A stretch of 5,244 nucleotides of DNA from Chlorobiales bacterium (GTDB lineage Bacteria; Bacteroidota; Chlorobiia; Chlorobiales; Chlorobiaceae). Below the pieces are notes generated by a model that was not told where the DNA came from, did not search any database, and was given only the letters and a program-made list of their open reading frames with translations. Numbering within the stretch: the stretch's first letter is position 1; the number at the start of each line of letters is the position of its first letter. The stretch lies in the NCBI GenBank assembly GCA_022360415.1, contig JAKSDB010000148.1, forward strand, positions 1 through 5,244, written 5' to 3'. The position numbers and the translations under genes are program-made. This document shows, piece after piece, positions 4,123 to 5,244 of the stretch.

Positions 4123-5244
4123 TCAACTCGAAAAGGTGATATTCAAATGACCCGCCTCGAAATCGGCACCCTCCGTTTTCCTTCCCACAAGGATATTCGG
4201 CAACACAATGCTTTTCCTGAAATTGTTTATGTCAACCAGAAGCTCGTCTCCCTTGATGTTGACATTGAGCTTGGTGATCTCGACGTTGGGCATGTGAAGA
4301 CGCAGCACGTACTTGCCGTCGACCTTTTCAAGCGACTGTGTCTTGTCGTCTTTATAAAGAACCTCCGAAGGGTTGTGTCCGTTGAAAATCTCCCTGCTTA
4401 ACTCGTGAAGCTGATCCGTCCTGATTACCTCACGGGCAACCTGGGAAGCCTTGAATATGGGAATCGGATAAAAACAGTCGTCAATAACCTTCAGGTACTT
4501 CTGCTGAAGTGCAATAAGGCTGGTCAGGTAATCATCCGTAGAGCTCTGGGGAAGGATCTTGTTGACAACGACAGCGTCAAGCTTGTAACCGAAAAGGTTG
4601 AGATAGGTCTGGACACGAAGCGCTTCCTTGATTACCATGTTTTCAGGGTTGACCACTACCCTGAAAGTAGTAATTCCTGTATCCTGGAGCATTCCGTGCA
4701 ATTCCTTCATATGCTCATTTACTTCAGGCATGAGCTTGAAAATATTTTTCTTCGGCATGAAACGGTTCAACAACGGGGCCGCAAAACCGATTGCCTTTGA
4801 GTGCCATCCTCCGATTTTCTCTGAATACCAGCCATAGGACTCGGGCATCCCGAGTAACCGCATTGTCTCACCGGTCGGAGCAGCGTCAACAACCACGGCG
4901 TCATAGTCACCGGACTTGGCAGCCTTCCAGATGTAGCGCAAGCTGATCATTTCTTCCATACCCGGGACAATCGCCAGCTCTTCGGCAACAACCTCATTTG
5001 CGCCATCGTTCATCAAAATAGATGAAAAATAGGAATACAGTTCGGTCCAGTTTGCCCTGATCTCCTCAAGCACGTTCACCTCCATGGCAAAAAGGTTTTT
5101 TTCCACTTCAACGGCGTTGGGGGAAAGCTCGGTCCCAAAGGCATCAGCCAGGCTGTGAGCAACATCGGTACTCATAATCAGCACCTTTTGACCACTGCGC
5201 GCAATTTCAGTTGCAGTAGCTGCCGATACTGTCGTTTTTCCAAC
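4123..5244 (-). CDS. ArsA/Get3-family ATPase with C-terminal HSP20-like domain (N-terminus cut off)
   Basis: A P-loop ATPase of the ArsA/Get3 (SIMIBI) class. The frame runs past the internal GTG at 5184 to the window edge, where the first visible residues VGKTTVSAATA are the end of the Walker A motif (deviant GKGGVGKTT). Only about a dozen N-terminal residues should be missing from the 373 seen. Visible landmarks: switch I STDVAHSLADAF (25-36; the family usually has STDPAH), switch II VVVDAAPTGETMRLL (117-131; usually DTAPTGHTLRLL), NPENMVIKEALR (199-210), and VVVNKILP (225-232) near the adenine pocket. The last ~70 residues (301-373; KYVLRLHMPNVEI...GDELLVDINNFRKSIVLP) resemble an alpha-crystallin/HSP20-type beta-sandwich, as in Pfam ArsA_HSP20. 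Only one cysteine (257) is visible, so neither the Get3 CxxC zinc site nor the ArsA metal-binding cysteines are present. An arsenite-pump role is therefore unlikely; a Get3d-like chaperone role is more probable, but the client is unknown. Confidence 0.9.
   Translation of the reverse strand, partial: VGKTTVSAATATEIARSGQKVLIMSTDVAHSLADAFGTELSPNAVEVEKNLFAMEVNVLEEIRANWTELYSYFSSILMNDGANEVVAEELAIVPGMEEMISLRYIWKAAKSGDYDAVVVDAAPTGETMRLLGMPESYGWYSEKIGGWHSKAIGFAAPLLNRFMPKKNIFKLMPEVNEHMKELHGMLQDTGITTFRVVVNPENMVIKEALRVQTYLNLFGYKLDAVVVNKILPQSSTDDYLTSLIALQQKYLKVIDDCFYPIPIFKASQVAREVIRTDQLHELSREIFNGHNPSEVLYKDDKTQSLEKVDGKYVLRLHMPNVEITKLNVNIKGDELLVDINNFRKSIVLPNILVGRKTEGADFEAGHLNITFSS

Noticed and set aside
4405..4800. 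Plus-strand open frame of 131 codons opposite the ArsA/Get3-like gene
   Set aside because: Antisense to the conserved ATPase region; the translation looks like a reverse-strand shadow.
5184..5184. GTG at 5184 as the start of the ArsA/Get3-like gene
   Set aside because: The frame continues upstream to the window edge through VGKTT, the end of Walker A, so this GTG is an internal valine codon.

Overview
This window looks like chromosomal housekeeping DNA from a green sulfur bacterium (Chlorobi, family Chlorobiaceae; moderate GC suggests the Chlorobium/Prosthecochloris group). The assignment is an inference. It rests on the style of the trigger factor and, above all, on the ArsA/Get3-type ATPase with a C-terminal HSP20-like domain, which resembles the 'anion-transporting ATPases' I remember from Chlorobium. 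Weak or absent Shine-Dalgarno sequences before several starts, with A-rich stretches instead, also fit the Chlorobi/Bacteroidetes side of the bacteria. No database search was possible.

Layout from left to right: (1) the 3' end of an M16-family zinc-protease-like gene (+); (2) a 115-nt gap with a promoter candidate; (3) tig, trigger factor (+), whose start is probably a TTG at 632; (4) nadC, quinolinate phosphoribosyltransferase (-), convergent with tig; (5) a divergent nadC/folB spacer of about 190 nt holding two separate stem-loop systems; (6) folB and folK (+), two consecutive-to-near-consecutive folate-pathway genes 8 nt apart; (7) a convergent spacer of about 160 nt with terminator-like hairpins; (8) an ArsA/Get3-like ATPase (-) that runs off the right edge inside its Walker A motif.

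The genes cover protein quality control (M16 peptidase, trigger factor, a Get3-like ATPase) and cofactor synthesis (NAD by nadC, tetrahydrofolate by folB-folK). Only folB-folK is clearly one pathway operon.

I see no mobile element, CRISPR array, tRNA or rRNA, and no convincing unknown multi-gene system. The points most worth a second look are the Get3d-like architecture of the ATPase, mutually exclusive hairpins in the nadC leader, a GC-rich near-palindrome inside the catalytic loop of folK, and the true start of tig.
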